Shown in pieces: positions 10,168-19,038 of a stretch of 64,000 bases of DNA (positions within the stretch are counted from its first letter, which is position 1; each line of letters begins with the position of its first letter). The position numbers and the translations under genes were made by a program. Where the stretch lies: NCBI RefSeq assembly GCF_011617465.1, contig NZ_CP050153.1, forward strand, positions 1,674,001 through 1,738,000. The letters run 5' to 3'. Source of the stretch: Brevibacterium pigmentatum (lineage in GTDB: Bacteria > Actinomycetota > Actinomycetes > Actinomycetales > Brevibacteriaceae). The notes below the pieces were generated by a model. The model searched no databases, was not told the DNA's origin, and worked only from the letters and a program-made list of their open reading frames with translations.

Positions 10168-10241
10168 GCCTCCGTAGCTCAGTCGGATAGAGCAACCGCC
10201 TTCTAAGCGGTAGGTCGCGGGTTCGAGCCCCGCCGGGGGCG
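10168..10241 (+). tRNA. tRNA-Arg (anticodon TCT)
   Basis: A full cloverleaf can be folded by eye. The acceptor is GCCTCCG with CGGGGGC, the D arm GCTC/GAGC, the anticodon stem ACCGC/GCGGT with loop CTTCTAA, and the T arm GCGGG/CCCGC with TTCGAGC. The anticodon TCT lies at 10202-10204. It reads AGA (and AGG by wobble), rare codons in this high-GC genome. CCA is not encoded. No integrase or attachment-site duplication is seen beside it. Confidence 0.95.
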
Positions 10242-10365
10242 CTTCTCATGCTCGCATCTGCCGATCCCGCAGGTCCGGTCGATCGGCGTCGGTGCGGAGC
10301 AATTCCGCGCCGATACGGCGTGGCAGTTGGTGCCGAGCTGGGAAAACATAGAGAGTGGAGGCGTG

Positions 10366-12063
10366 ATGACTGAGAGCAAGAGCGCCGTAACGCCGCCGGT
10401 CGGCCAAGCGTTGAACGATATCGTCAAGCGAGTCTCGGAGACGCGCTTCACCCTGCGCAGCGAGGACTTCGCCGACGCTCGGACAGCACACTCGACACTG
10501 ACCGCGGAGCTCAACGACTACGTGCTGCCGCGGATCAACCGCTCGCGGACTCCGTTCCTCATCGCCGTGGGCGGATCGACCGGCGCAGGCAAATCGACAC
10601 TGGTCAACTCCCTCGTGGGTCGCAGCGTCAGCCCCGCCGGAGTGCGTCGACCGACGACGGGCAATCCGGTCGTCATCTTCAACCCCGTCGATGCCAAGTT
10701 CTTCGAGTCGGAGCACTACCTGCCCGACCTGCCGCGCAGCTCCGACCCGCAGTCGAGCATGCCCGGAGTCGTTCTCATCGCCGATGAGAACGTCGAAGCG
10801 GGCACGGCCATCCTTGACTGTCCCGATATCGACTCCATCTCCGAGACGAACCGTGCGCTCTCCCGCAGAGTGCTGCTCAGTGCCGATCTGTGGCTCTTCG
10901 TGACGACGGCGAATCGGTATGCCGATGCCGCGCCGTGGGCACTGCTGAAGACGGCCGCGGCACGCAGCACCTCTGTGGCCATCGTCCTCGACCGGGTTCC
11001 ACCCGAGGCCAACCGCGAAGTCAGGCATCATCTCTCCAGTCTCCTCTCCGAAACGGGCCTGGCGAATTCCCCGATCTTCTCCGTCGCCGAGCTCGAACTC
11101 GAAGACGGACTGCTCCCTCATGCCGCGATCTATCCGATTCGCTCGTGGATCTCTCAGGTCGGCACCGAGGGCACCTCTCTCGAACGCATCCGAAATCGCA
11201 CGCTCACCGGTGCGATCTCTGCCCTGCCGGCACGAGTCCGCGAGCTCGCCGACTTCGCCGAAAAACAGGAACAGGCACACATCACCCTGGCCGATTCGTT
11301 GGAGAAGAGTTTCCGATCCGCTCAATCCGGACTCGCGGAGGTCTTCTCCGACGGTCGGGTGCTGCACGGAGAGGTCAATGCCCGCTGGCAGGACTTCGTG
11401 GGCACCGGACAGCTGTTCCGCGGCCTGGAACCGACGATGGCTCGGATGCGCGATCGCATCTCTGCGGCGGTGACCGGAAAGCACGACGCTGCCACACCAC
11501 TGCATGTGGCGATTCTGCGCAGCGCGGCCGTCTCCCTGCGCGAACAGGCCATCGACGTGGTCGATGAGGTGAATGCCGAGTGGCGAAATACTGCGGCCGG
11601 CGCAGCGCTCATCGAAGACCAGCCTGAGCTCCGCACGGTCGGGGGAGGGCTCGAGGACGCAGTGAAGTCCGCCGTGAGCACCTGGTCCGACGAAGTCAAT
11701 GCGCTCGTTCGCGATATCGGTCAGGGCAAGAAGTCGAAGGCTCGAATTCTCTCCTTCGGGGTTGCCGGCGTCTGCGCCGTCGTCGAATACGCGGCCTTCT
11801 GGGATCCGCGACGCACCCGCGGTGCCGGGCAGAGCACTCAGCAGGGAGCCGGTGTCGCACTCAACCTCGCGGAGACGATCTTCGGAGCCGACGAAGCGGC
11901 CGGGCTCATCTCCTCCGTCCGCCAGCGCTTCCTCGATGCCGCTGCGGGAATCGTCGCGGACTGCCGCACCCCTTTCGATAACGCACTGAGACTATCCGCG
12001 GTACCGGCGCGGCAAGCAGGCGCCCTGCGCGCCTCCGGTGAACGACTTGAGGTGGCATTGTGA
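10366..12063 (+). CDS. Dynamin-like GTPase, first of a coupled pair
   Basis: A 565-residue GTPase. P-loop GGSTGAGKST lies at residues 69-78, a switch I-type threonine in RRPTTGNPVV, the DCPDIDSI segment matches DxPG-like G3, and an IVLDR-type base-recognition segment follows. The C-terminal half is alpha-helical. Only one short hydrophobic patch (about residues 455-470) is seen, so peripheral membrane contact is possible. The ATG at 10366 follows TGGAGG. The gene overlaps the next by 4 bp (GTGA). Paired dynamin-like GTPases of this kind exist in Streptomyces (DynA/DynB, septation) and elsewhere; a membrane-remodelling role is inference. Confidence 0.82.
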   Translation: MTESKSAVTPPVGQALNDIVKRVSETRFTLRSEDFADARTAHSTLTAELNDYVLPRINRSRTPFLIAVGGSTGAGKSTLVNSLVGRSVSPAGVRRPTTGNPVVIFNPVDAKFFESEHYLPDLPRSSDPQSSMPGVVLIADENVEAGTAILDCPDIDSISETNRALSRRVLLSADLWLFVTTANRYADAAPWALLKTAAARSTSVAIVLDRVPPEANREVRHHLSSLLSETGLANSPIFSVAELELEDGLLPHAAIYPIRSWISQVGTEGTSLERIRNRTLTGAISALPARVRELADFAEKQEQAHITLADSLEKSFRSAQSGLAEVFSDGRVLHGEVNARWQDFVGTGQLFRGLEPTMARMRDRISAAVTGKHDAATPLHVAILRSAAVSLREQAIDVVDEVNAEWRNTAAGAALIEDQPELRTVGGGLEDAVKSAVSTWSDEVNALVRDIGQGKKSKARILSFGVAGVCAVVEYAAFWDPRRTRGAGQSTQQGAGVALNLAETIFGADEAAGLISSVRQRFLDAAAGIVADCRTPFDNALRLSAVPARQAGALRASGERLEVAL

Positions 12064-13640
12064 ACAGTTCAGCACAGACCGAGATTCGGAGCTTGGCCGA
12101 AGGCATCCGACACGCGCTGTCACTGAGCGAGGACAAGCTCGCCAGTGACGTGCGCACCGATGCGCAGAATCTACTGGATCGGGCAGAGGATCGCCTGGGC
12201 CTGGGCGAGGACTTCACCGTTGTGGCCTTCGCCGGCTCCACCGGATCCGGCAAGTCCTCACTGTTCAATGCGGTTGCCGGTCTCGAGATCGCCCGCGTGG
12301 GCGTCCGCCGGCCGACGACCTCTCGACCGACCGCATGTGTCTGGGGCGAGGGCGGCAACGATGTCCTCGACTGGCTGCACGTGCCCGAACGCAGCCGTAC
12401 CTGGCGCGAATCGGCACTCGACGGAGACGATCAGAGGCGTCTGCACGGACTGATCCTCCTCGACCTGCCCGACCACGACTCCACGGCGGTCGAACACCGT
12501 ATCGAATCAGATCGCCTGGTAGGTCTCGTCGACGTCGTGTTCTGGGTCGTCGACCCGCAGAAGTATGCCGATTTCTCGCTGCACTCGGAGTACCTGACCA
12601 AACTCGCCGAGAACAGCGCAAACATGGTCGTCGTCCTCAATCAGATCGACAAACTCAGCCCGGAGGAGCAGAAGGCCGCAGCCGATCATCTCCGCCAGCT
12701 GCTCAACGAGGATGGGCTGAGCGAGACGAATGTGCGCATCTCCTCGGCAGTGACACGAGAGGGCATCCCGGAGATCCGCAGCATCCTTGCCGACACCGTC
12801 GATTCGAACGACGCCGCGGCCGAAAGGCTGCTGGCGGATATGCAGGCGATGGCAAAGCGGATCCGCAGGGAACTCGGCGAACCGGTGTCCTCTCCGGACG
12901 AACTGGCGGGCGCATCACGGTTGGCCGAAACGATGTCGGAAGCCGCCGGTGTCGAAGCCGTGGCACAGACCGTCCACGATGACTACATCCGCCGCGCCTA
13001 TCGCAAAACCGGGTATCCCGTACTCGCGTGGGCTCAGCGCAATGCGCCCGATCCCCTGGGCGCCAAGCACGGTCAGGACCGGGACGAACTCGTCCGGGCC
13101 TCGGTGCCGGCGACGACGAAGGCCCAGAGCTCACATGTACGGCTCATGGCCCACGAACTCATCGCGGAATCCGTATCGACAATGCCGCAGGCCTGGCAGA
13201 ACGAAGCTGCAGAAGCCGAGAAGAAGAGCACGGACGAACTGTCCGATAACCTCGACTCGGCCGTCACAGCTGTGGAGATCACTCGCCAGAGTCCTGGCTG
13301 GTGGTCGTTGGCCCACACCCTGCAGATCGTCTTCTTCGTCGCGTCGATCGTCGGTCTCCTCGGCATCATCGCCTCCGCGCTCGTCGCCGCCATCGGCTCG
13401 GGCACTCTGCCGACGTGGTGCTGGATCGTCAGCTTCGGACTGTTCGTGATCGGCGTGATCGGTTCGTTCGTGACCTCGCTGGTGGCGAAGTCCGCGCGGG
13501 CCAAAGGCGCCAAAGAGGCGGCCGCCGAGGTCGACGGCAAGCTGCGAGACGCAGTCGGCCGCGTCGCCCAGAGCTCGTACCTCAATCCGGTGAAGACCGT
13601 CATCGGAGAGCACCGACAGGCATACGAGATGCTCGGCTGA
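12060..13640 (+). CDS. Dynamin/YfjP-like GTPase with two transmembrane helices, second of the pair
   Basis: A 526-residue GTPase. P-loop GSTGSGKSS lies at residues 59-67, with VRRPTTSRPTA as the switch region, LDLPDHDS as G3 and VVLNQIDKL as G4 (NQxD form). Two transmembrane helices at about residues 422-475 (IVFFVASIVGLLGIIASALV and CWIVSFGLFVIGVIGSFVTS) are embedded in coiled-coil sequence. The GTG start lies within the last codon and stop of the upstream GTPase, so the two are translationally coupled and may act as a heteromer, one soluble and one membrane-anchored. A 14-bp-stem terminator follows at 13696. Confidence 0.85.
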   Translation: MNSSAQTEIRSLAEGIRHALSLSEDKLASDVRTDAQNLLDRAEDRLGLGEDFTVVAFAGSTGSGKSSLFNAVAGLEIARVGVRRPTTSRPTACVWGEGGNDVLDWLHVPERSRTWRESALDGDDQRRLHGLILLDLPDHDSTAVEHRIESDRLVGLVDVVFWVVDPQKYADFSLHSEYLTKLAENSANMVVVLNQIDKLSPEEQKAAADHLRQLLNEDGLSETNVRISSAVTREGIPEIRSILADTVDSNDAAAERLLADMQAMAKRIRRELGEPVSSPDELAGASRLAETMSEAAGVEAVAQTVHDDYIRRAYRKTGYPVLAWAQRNAPDPLGAKHGQDRDELVRASVPATTKAQSSHVRLMAHELIAESVSTMPQAWQNEAAEAEKKSTDELSDNLDSAVTAVEITRQSPGWWSLAHTLQIVFFVASIVGLLGIIASALVAAIGSGTLPTWCWIVSFGLFVIGVIGSFVTSLVAKSARAKGAKEAAAEVDGKLRDAVGRVAQSSYLNPVKTVIGEHRQAYEMLG

Positions 13641-13695
13641 GACTCGGACGCATCTGTCCGACTCGAACACACCTGAGTGCGCGACTCGGACCGCA

Positions 13696-13732
13696 ATGCC
13701 CTGTGGACACAGAACTGCTGTCCACAGGGCAT
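13696..13732 (+). terminator. Terminator hairpin after the GTPase pair
   Basis: A perfect 14-bp stem (ATGCCCTGTGGACA at 13696-13709 with its complement at 13719-13732) encloses a 9-nt loop and is followed by TTCCTGTCC. Confidence 0.8.
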
Positions 13733-13831
13733 TTCCTGTCCCTGGACATCGGACCGACTGATCGGGCTGACTGGAGCTCCATGCGGACGCAGATGACCGT
13801 ATGGTTCGATCACACCGATTTGGAGACACCG

Positions 13832-14512
13832 ATGTCCGCAATCCCGATCACCCTCACCGGCACCATCGCCACAGAGCCGACCGCGCGCACGCTGCCGTCC
13901 GGGCGAGCCTGTGCCTCTTTCCGGCTCGCTGTCAATCACTGGAGAGTCGACAAGAGCACAGGAGAGTTCGTCACCGACGGCACCTCGTGGTTCGGAGTCG
14001 ACTGCTACGGCGAACTGGCCAGCAATTCCGCGATGTCGCTGAGCACCGGAGCAGCGGTGATCGTGTCGGGCAGCTTGCGAAACCGAGAATGGGCCACCGA
14101 GGAGCGGAGCGGAATCTCGCCGACGGTGGTCGCGGAGCATATCGGACCCGATCTGAGATACGGTACCGCTCACTACAAACGAGCCAAGGCAACTGACCGC
14201 TCTCAGTCGAGTTCCGGCCAGACGAACACTGAGTCATCAGGGCCGAGCGAAGCGATCTGGGGTGCTTTGGCTCCGATGGAAACTCCATCAGGAGACGATG
14301 TTGGGGCCGGTGAGGCTGCGGGGCTCACAGCCACTGGACCGGACAGCGCTGCGCACACTGATTCGGATGACGACCGCGCCACCGACGAGACCGGTACCGC
14401 CGGCCGCGACACCGGCGTCGAATCCGGGGGCAGTGCCGGAACCGACATCGACGCCAGCGGCGAAGAGGACCCGATCGCGCGCGACACCGCAAAAGCCGCG
14501 GCCCCGTTCTGA
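13832..14512 (+). CDS. Single-stranded DNA-binding protein paralogue
   Basis: A 226-residue protein whose first 110 residues form an SSB-type OB fold (MSAIPITLTGTIATEPTART, then SFRLAVNHW, SWFGVDCYGELA, AAVIVSGSLRNREW). The remainder is an acidic, Gly/Thr/Ser-rich disordered tail ending AAAPF, which keeps only the Pro-Phe of the canonical DDDIPF tip used to recruit repair proteins. It is not next to rpsF/rpsR, so it is probably not the main SSB but an SsbB-like second copy. The ATG at 13832 follows TTGGAG with 6-bp spacing. Upstream in-frame sequence back to 13301 is a shadow of the GTPase gene. Confidence 0.82.
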   Translation: MSAIPITLTGTIATEPTARTLPSGRACASFRLAVNHWRVDKSTGEFVTDGTSWFGVDCYGELASNSAMSLSTGAAVIVSGSLRNREWATEERSGISPTVVAEHIGPDLRYGTAHYKRAKATDRSQSSSGQTNTESSGPSEAIWGALAPMETPSGDDVGAGEAAGLTATGPDSAAHTDSDDDRATDETGTAGRDTGVESGGSAGTDIDASGEEDPIARDTAKAAAPF

Positions 14513-14611
14513 GCGTGGATTCTTCGCTTCGGCGTCGTCTCGCTGCCGCGCTCGGCACGTGTGATCCGCTAGAGTGAGACTGTCAATCGTCCCCTCTCGC
14601 CGAGGTTGTAG

Positions 14612-15355
14612 ATGCGTCTCGTTCCTGTGCTGGGTGCTGCAGCACTGACTCTGGCATTGTCGGGCTGTTCACTCTTCGGCTTCGGAGCCGATGACTCTCA
14701 GCCCCAGCCGAAGCAGACCCAGGCGAAGCCCGTCGCCGAAGTCGACAAAGTGCTCAAAGCACTCAAACCCCTGACCGGCGACAAGGAGTCGGTGCCGTCG
14801 ACGAAGAAGTTCTTCTCAACGATGCTCGACGCCGGATATGAGCCTGAGCAGCTCGAGGCGACGATCGACGAATCGCCGCTGGGCAATGAGGTCCCTTCGA
14901 AGATGTTCGGGGTCAAAACCGACAAAGGCTGCGTCGTCGGAGAGATACGAAAAGGGAAAGCCACTGCCGACCTCGTCGAGCCCACGGAATCGACGGGCTC
15001 CTGCCTGTTCGGCGAAGTCGAACGGCCGGAGGGCGTCAAGGCACCCAAGGGTGAGAAGCGCGACGAAGACGGCGACTCCAACGGTGCCGGCCACATGCCC
15101 GGCGAGGACATCAACGGCAAAGACGGTGAGACCGAGAGTCCCGCGCCGAGTGAAAACGGCTCCGAATCGACGAGCACCGGGGGATCGGAGGGGACCGCGG
15201 GTTCCGAAGGATCCGAAAGCGCCGACAGCTCTGAGGGCACCGCCGGGACGTCCGGCGAGGGCACATCTGGAGAGGCTTCGAGCGAAGGCGGATCCGGTGA
15301 GACCTCGAGCGAGGGAGACACCTCAGGAGAAGCCCCGTCACTCGGCGGGGGCTGA
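14612..15355 (+). CDS. Secreted lipoprotein with low-complexity tail
   Basis: A 247-residue protein. The signal peptide ends in the lipobox LSGC, so Cys19 should be lipidated. Residues about 40-145 form a small globular domain with two cysteines (DKGCVVGEIR and GSCLFGEVE) that could pair; it resembles the DUF6993-type domain of actinobacterial lipoproteins, an assignment I hold loosely. The last 100 residues are Gly/Ser/Glu/Thr repeats, probably a flexible or wall-spanning tail. It sits 109 bp before ettA on the same strand. The function is unknown. Confidence 0.75.
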   Translation: MRLVPVLGAAALTLALSGCSLFGFGADDSQPQPKQTQAKPVAEVDKVLKALKPLTGDKESVPSTKKFFSTMLDAGYEPEQLEATIDESPLGNEVPSKMFGVKTDKGCVVGEIRKGKATADLVEPTESTGSCLFGEVERPEGVKAPKGEKRDEDGDSNGAGHMPGEDINGKDGETESPAPSENGSESTSTGGSEGTAGSEGSESADSSEGTAGTSGEGTSGEASSEGGSGETSSEGDTSGEAPSLGGG

Positions 15356-15463
15356 GCCGACTGCTGCGGGCGACCGCGCACCTCAGTCGACGCTCAACAT
15401 CCCCGGCGGACGCCGAGCGTCAAGTAGCGCTGGAGTGCGCCGAACCGATAGCCTGAGAGCACT

Positions 15464-17146
15464 ATGGCCGAATTCATCTACACCATGCACAAGGCGCGCA
15501 AAGCGCACGGTGACAAAGTCATCCTCGACGATGTATCGATGTCGTTCTACCCCGGAGCGAAGATCGGTATGGTCGGCCCCAACGGCGCCGGCAAATCTAC
15601 GATCCTGAAGATCATGGCAGGAATCGAGCAGCCTTCCAACGGCGAAGCTCGACTCAGCCCCGGATACTCAGTGGGCATCCTCATGCAGGAACCGCCCCTG
15701 AACGAAGAGAAGACCGTTCTCGGCAACGTCGAAGAAGGCGTCGGCGAGATCAAGGCGAAGCTCGACCGCTTCAACGCCATCTCCGAGGAGATGGCGAACC
15801 CCGATGCCGACTTCGACGCTCTGATGGACGAAATGGGCAAGCTGCAGGAGGCCATCGACGCCGCTGATGCTTGGGACCTCGACTCCCAGCTCGAACAGGC
15901 GATGGATGCGCTGCGCTGCCCGCCGCCGGACGCAGAGGTCTCCGTCCTCTCCGGTGGTGAACGCCGCCGCGTGGCACTGTGCAAGCTCCTGCTCGAGAAG
16001 CCCGACCTGCTGCTCCTCGACGAGCCGACCAACCACCTCGACGCAGAATCGGTGCTGTGGCTCGAGCAGCACCTGCAGAGCTACCCCGGCGCCGTCATCG
16101 CGATCACGCACGATAGGTACTTCCTCGACCACGTGGCCGAATGGATCGCCGAAGTCGACCGCGGTCACCTCTACCCCTACGAGGGCAACTACTCGACCTA
16201 CCTCGAGAAGAAGCAGGAGCGCCTGCAGGTCCAGGGCAAGAAGGACGCGAAGCTGGCCAAGCGCCTCAAGGACGAACTCGAATGGGTCCGTTCGAATCCG
16301 AAGGCGAAGCAGACGAAGTCGAAGGCCCGTCTGGCTCGCTATGAGGAGATGGCAGCCGAAGCGGAGAAGACGCAGAAGCTCGACTTCGAAGAGATCCAGA
16401 TTCCCGCCGGCCCTCGCCTCGGCGATGTCGTCATCGAAGCGGACAAGATCGAAAAGGGCTTCGATGGGCGCAAGCTCATCGACGGACTGAGCTTCTCCCT
16501 GCCGCGCAACGGCATCGTCGGCGTCATCGGTCCCAACGGCGTCGGCAAGTCGACCCTGTTCAAGACCATCGTCGGCATGGAAGAGCTCGACGGAGGAAAC
16601 CTCAAGGTCGGCGACACCGTGAAGATCTCCTATGTGGATCAGTCGCGCGGCGGAATCGATCCGGACAAGAACCTCTGGGAAGTCGTCTCCGACGGACTCG
16701 ACTTCATCCAGGTCGGCAAGGTCGAGATGCCGTCTCGTGCCTATGTCTCCGCGTTCGGATTCAAGGGGCCGGACCAGCAGAAGAAGGCCGGAGTCCTCTC
16801 CGGTGGTGAACGCAACCGCCTCAACCTCGCGCTCACCCTCAAACAGGGCGGAAACCTGCTCCTGCTCGATGAGCCGACGAACGACCTCGACGTCGAGACC
16901 CTGGGCTCCCTGGAGAACGCTCTGCTCGAGTTCCCCGGCTGTGCCGTGGTCGTCTCGCACGATCGTTGGTTCCTCGACCGCGTGGCCACGCACATCCTCG
17001 CCTGGGAAGGCACTGAGGAGAACCCGGCGAACTGGTACTGGTTCGAAGGCAACTTCGAGGCCTACGAGAAGAACAAGGTCGAACGACTCGACGAAGATGC
17101 GGCCCGTCCGCACCGAGTCACGCACCGCCGACTCACTCGCGACTGA
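15464..17146 (+). CDS. ettA: Energy-dependent translational throttle protein EttA (ABC-F ATPase)
   Basis: ABC-F family ATPase that binds the ribosomal E site and gates the first elongation step in response to the ATP/ADP ratio. The 560-residue product has two ATP-binding cassettes with Walker A GPNGAGKST and GPNGVGKST, two LSGGE signatures and two LLLDEPTN Walker B motifs. The EttA-type linker between the cassettes contains the arm and the charged segment KQTKSKARLARYEEMAAEAE. No transmembrane region is present, as expected of ABC-F proteins. ATG 15464 begins the family MAEFIYTMHKARKAHG start. A terminator follows at 17197. Confidence 0.95.
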   Translation: MAEFIYTMHKARKAHGDKVILDDVSMSFYPGAKIGMVGPNGAGKSTILKIMAGIEQPSNGEARLSPGYSVGILMQEPPLNEEKTVLGNVEEGVGEIKAKLDRFNAISEEMANPDADFDALMDEMGKLQEAIDAADAWDLDSQLEQAMDALRCPPPDAEVSVLSGGERRRVALCKLLLEKPDLLLLDEPTNHLDAESVLWLEQHLQSYPGAVIAITHDRYFLDHVAEWIAEVDRGHLYPYEGNYSTYLEKKQERLQVQGKKDAKLAKRLKDELEWVRSNPKAKQTKSKARLARYEEMAAEAEKTQKLDFEEIQIPAGPRLGDVVIEADKIEKGFDGRKLIDGLSFSLPRNGIVGVIGPNGVGKSTLFKTIVGMEELDGGNLKVGDTVKISYVDQSRGGIDPDKNLWEVVSDGLDFIQVGKVEMPSRAYVSAFGFKGPDQQKKAGVLSGGERNRLNLALTLKQGGNLLLLDEPTNDLDVETLGSLENALLEFPGCAVVVSHDRWFLDRVATHILAWEGTEENPANWYWFEGNFEAYEKNKVERLDEDAARPHRVTHRRLTRD

Positions 17147-17196
17147 TCTCAGTCCGGTCTGAGCCGTATCGGCTCCGACCCTGCGTTCCCACAGGC

Positions 17197-17225
17197 GATG
17201 CCCCGGTCATTCCGACCGGGGCATC
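17197..17225. terminator. Terminator hairpin after ettA
   Basis: A perfect 12-bp stem (GATGCCCCGGTC at 17197-17208, complement at 17214-17225) with a 5-nt loop, between convergent ettA and the minus-strand small membrane protein. Confidence 0.85.
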
Positions 17226-17249
17226 TCTGTGTCCGTGGTGTTTCGGATA

Positions 17250-17495
17250 TCAGTCCTCTGAACGGCTGGTGAGACCGCCGAGGCGCGCGATCCCTCTGAA
17301 CAGGAGACGCACGAGGATCGTCCCGATGATTCCGCAGACGACGGCCAGCAGCCCGCAGACCGCCGTATGCAGATCGGTGCGTCCCATGAACGCGACGAGG
17401 CTGAGCAGACCGATGACGAGGAACAGCGCTACGTTCACCAGCCGGCTGAGGATGGTGCCGATGATGTCCATCATCGTCGGGTCCTGACTTGTCAC
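17250..17495 (-). CDS. Small two-helix membrane protein coupled to tesB
   Basis: An 81-residue protein with two hydrophobic helices (about residues 18-36 and 44-64) and a charged C-terminus. The GTG at 17495 overlaps the tesB stop by 4 bp (GTGA), so it is translationally coupled to the thioesterase. Longer in-frame starts would run inside tesB and encode Arg/Pro-rich nonsense. The function is unknown. Confidence 0.72.
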   Translation of the reverse strand: MTSQDPTMMDIIGTILSRLVNVALFLVIGLLSLVAFMGRTDLHTAVCGLLAVVCGIIGTILVRLLFRGIARLGGLTSRSED

Positions 17496-18400
17496 TGAAC
17501 CTCCTTGACCCGGACCATGCCTTCTTGGGCCACAGTAGCCAGCAGGGTTCCGTCCTGAGCGAAGATGCGCCCGTAGCCGAGCCCGCGTCCGCCCTGCGCG
17601 GCAGGGGACTCCTGGACATAGAGCATCCACTCGTCGACGCGCACCCGGTGATGCCACCACATGGCATGGTCGAGGCTGGCCACTCGCAGACCAGGAGTCC
17701 GCCAGGTCAGTTCGTGGTGACGCAGCACCGGTTCAAGCAGATTGAAGTCACTGGCGTAGGCCAGGGCAGCGGCGTTGAGCACAGAATCGTCACCGAAAGT
17801 CGCGCTGGTCCGGAACCAGGAATGCTGTTCGGTGATCGAAGAATCAGAGGTGCCGGACGTGTGCAGAGACGGCTCGACGGGGCGGACTTCGAAGGGGCGC
17901 TTCCGCAGCCAATCGCTGACGAGCGGGGAATCTTCGTCGCCGAGGTAGTCGAGCAGCTCCGGGCAGTCCTCGGGAGCCGGCAGGTCGGTCGGCATCTGCT
18001 CGGCATGCCTGAGGCCCGACTGCTCGTCCTGGAAGGAAGCGCTCAGCGACAGAATCGGCGCTCCCTTCTGATAGGCGTGGACGCGGCGGGCAGAGAACGA
18101 ACGGCCGTCGCGCAGCCGCTCGACTCCGAACTCGATGGGTTCGCTGACATCGCCGGCGCGCAGGAAGTACCCGTGGAGCGAATGGATCAGGCGATCGCTG
18201 GGGAGCGTGGCCGCGGCCGCAACGACACACTGTGCGAGCACCTGCCCGCCGTACACCCGACCATCGGGTTTGTACTGGCTGTGCCCGATGAAGAAATCCG
18301 TCTCGCTGGAAGCTGCGGTGAACTCGAGCTTGCGCAGATCGAGGATCTGGTGCAACGTCGCTACGTTCGCCTCCGCTTCGGTGGATGCTTCGTCGGTCAT
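17492..18400 (-). CDS. tesB: Acyl-CoA thioesterase II
   Basis: Double hot-dog thioesterase hydrolysing medium- and long-chain acyl-CoA to the free acid and CoA. The 302-residue protein shows the TesB pattern: GHSQYKPDGRVYGGQVLAQ near the N-terminus, LHGYFLRAGD, then in the second domain YASDFNLLEPVLRHH and SLDHAMWWHH, with the conserved Asp-Thr/Ser-Gln type catalytic network. The ATG at 18400 is preceded by GAGGGAGAAG; the longer start at 18445 adds a non-conserved leader. The next gene upstream is divergent and encodes a second, unrelated thioesterase. Confidence 0.93.
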   Translation of the reverse strand: MTDEASTEAEANVATLHQILDLRKLEFTAASSETDFFIGHSQYKPDGRVYGGQVLAQCVVAAAATLPSDRLIHSLHGYFLRAGDVSEPIEFGVERLRDGRSFSARRVHAYQKGAPILSLSASFQDEQSGLRHAEQMPTDLPAPEDCPELLDYLGDEDSPLVSDWLRKRPFEVRPVEPSLHTSGTSDSSITEQHSWFRTSATFGDDSVLNAAALAYASDFNLLEPVLRHHELTWRTPGLRVASLDHAMWWHHRVRVDEWMLYVQESPAAQGGRGLGYGRIFAQDGTLLATVAQEGMVRVKEVQ

Positions 18401-18486
18401 GGGCTTCTCCCTCGGATGGCTCGGCCAATCGTGCGTACGAGTCACGATCCTATCGCGTGCGGCATCGGCGTGATGAAGGTGGCATG

Positions 18487-19038
18487 ATGGGAGGCATGCA
18501 CTCAGGCGCCACCAACCCCCTTCTCGACGAGTTCACCCGCGTACTGTTGGAACTGAGATGGGGTGATATGGACGCGTACGGCCACGTCAACAACGTCACC
18601 CAGCTCAAACTGTTGGAAGAGGCGCGAGTGCGCGCCCTCGGCTCTCCCACTCACAGCTCCGACGCACCGACTACGCCCGGACAGCACGGAGTGTTCGAGA
18701 CCGTCAGCGGGGTCGAGATTCCGACGATCTTCGCCGACGCCTCGGCGACGACGGAGCTCCTCGTGGCCTCCCACGCGATCGAATATCGCGCTCCGATTCC
18801 CTATCGCACCGGACCCATCGCCGTCGATCTCGTCATCAGCGAGGTCAGCCCCGCCTCGGTGACGGTGGGATATGTCATCTGCGAACCGGACGGTTCGCGC
18901 ACTTATACGGTCGCCGAGACGATCATCGTCTTCATCGACATCGCCAGCGGTCGACCACGCCGCCTCAGCGAAGCCGAGACCGAAGCGATGGAATCGGTGC
19001 TCGGCACGCCCGTCCCGCTGCGGAGGACCCGGCGATGA
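18487..19038 (+). CDS. Single hot-dog acyl-CoA thioesterase (4HBT family)
   Basis: A protein of about 183 residues with the 4-hydroxybenzoyl-CoA thioesterase/YbgC signature LRWGDMDAYGHVNNVTQLKL, in which the Asp of DMDAYGHVNN is the usual catalytic residue. The substrate is unknown, but a fatty acyl-CoA is likely given divergent tesB. Start choice is uncertain among ATG 18484, 18487 and 18496; AAGGTGG at 18476-18482 favours 18487. The stop overlaps the next gene by 4 bp (ATGA). Confidence 0.85.
   Translation: MGGMHSGATNPLLDEFTRVLLELRWGDMDAYGHVNNVTQLKLLEEARVRALGSPTHSSDAPTTPGQHGVFETVSGVEIPTIFADASATTELLVASHAIEYRAPIPYRTGPIAVDLVISEVSPASVTVGYVICEPDGSRTYTVAETIIVFIDIASGRPRRLSEAETEAMESVLGTPVPLRRTRR

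Noticed and set aside
10168-10365. Integration site at tRNA-Arg
   Set aside because: No integrase, no duplicated tRNA 3' end, and the following GTPase genes have native composition.
10366-13640. Dynamin-based phage-defence locus (LeoABC-like)
   Set aside because: The pair lies in core chromosome with native codon use and without accessory genes; a cell-biological role is at least as likely.
15668-17125. Long minus-strand open frame opposite ettA
   Set aside because: Shadow of the ettA codon pattern; the plus-strand ABC-F motifs are unambiguous.
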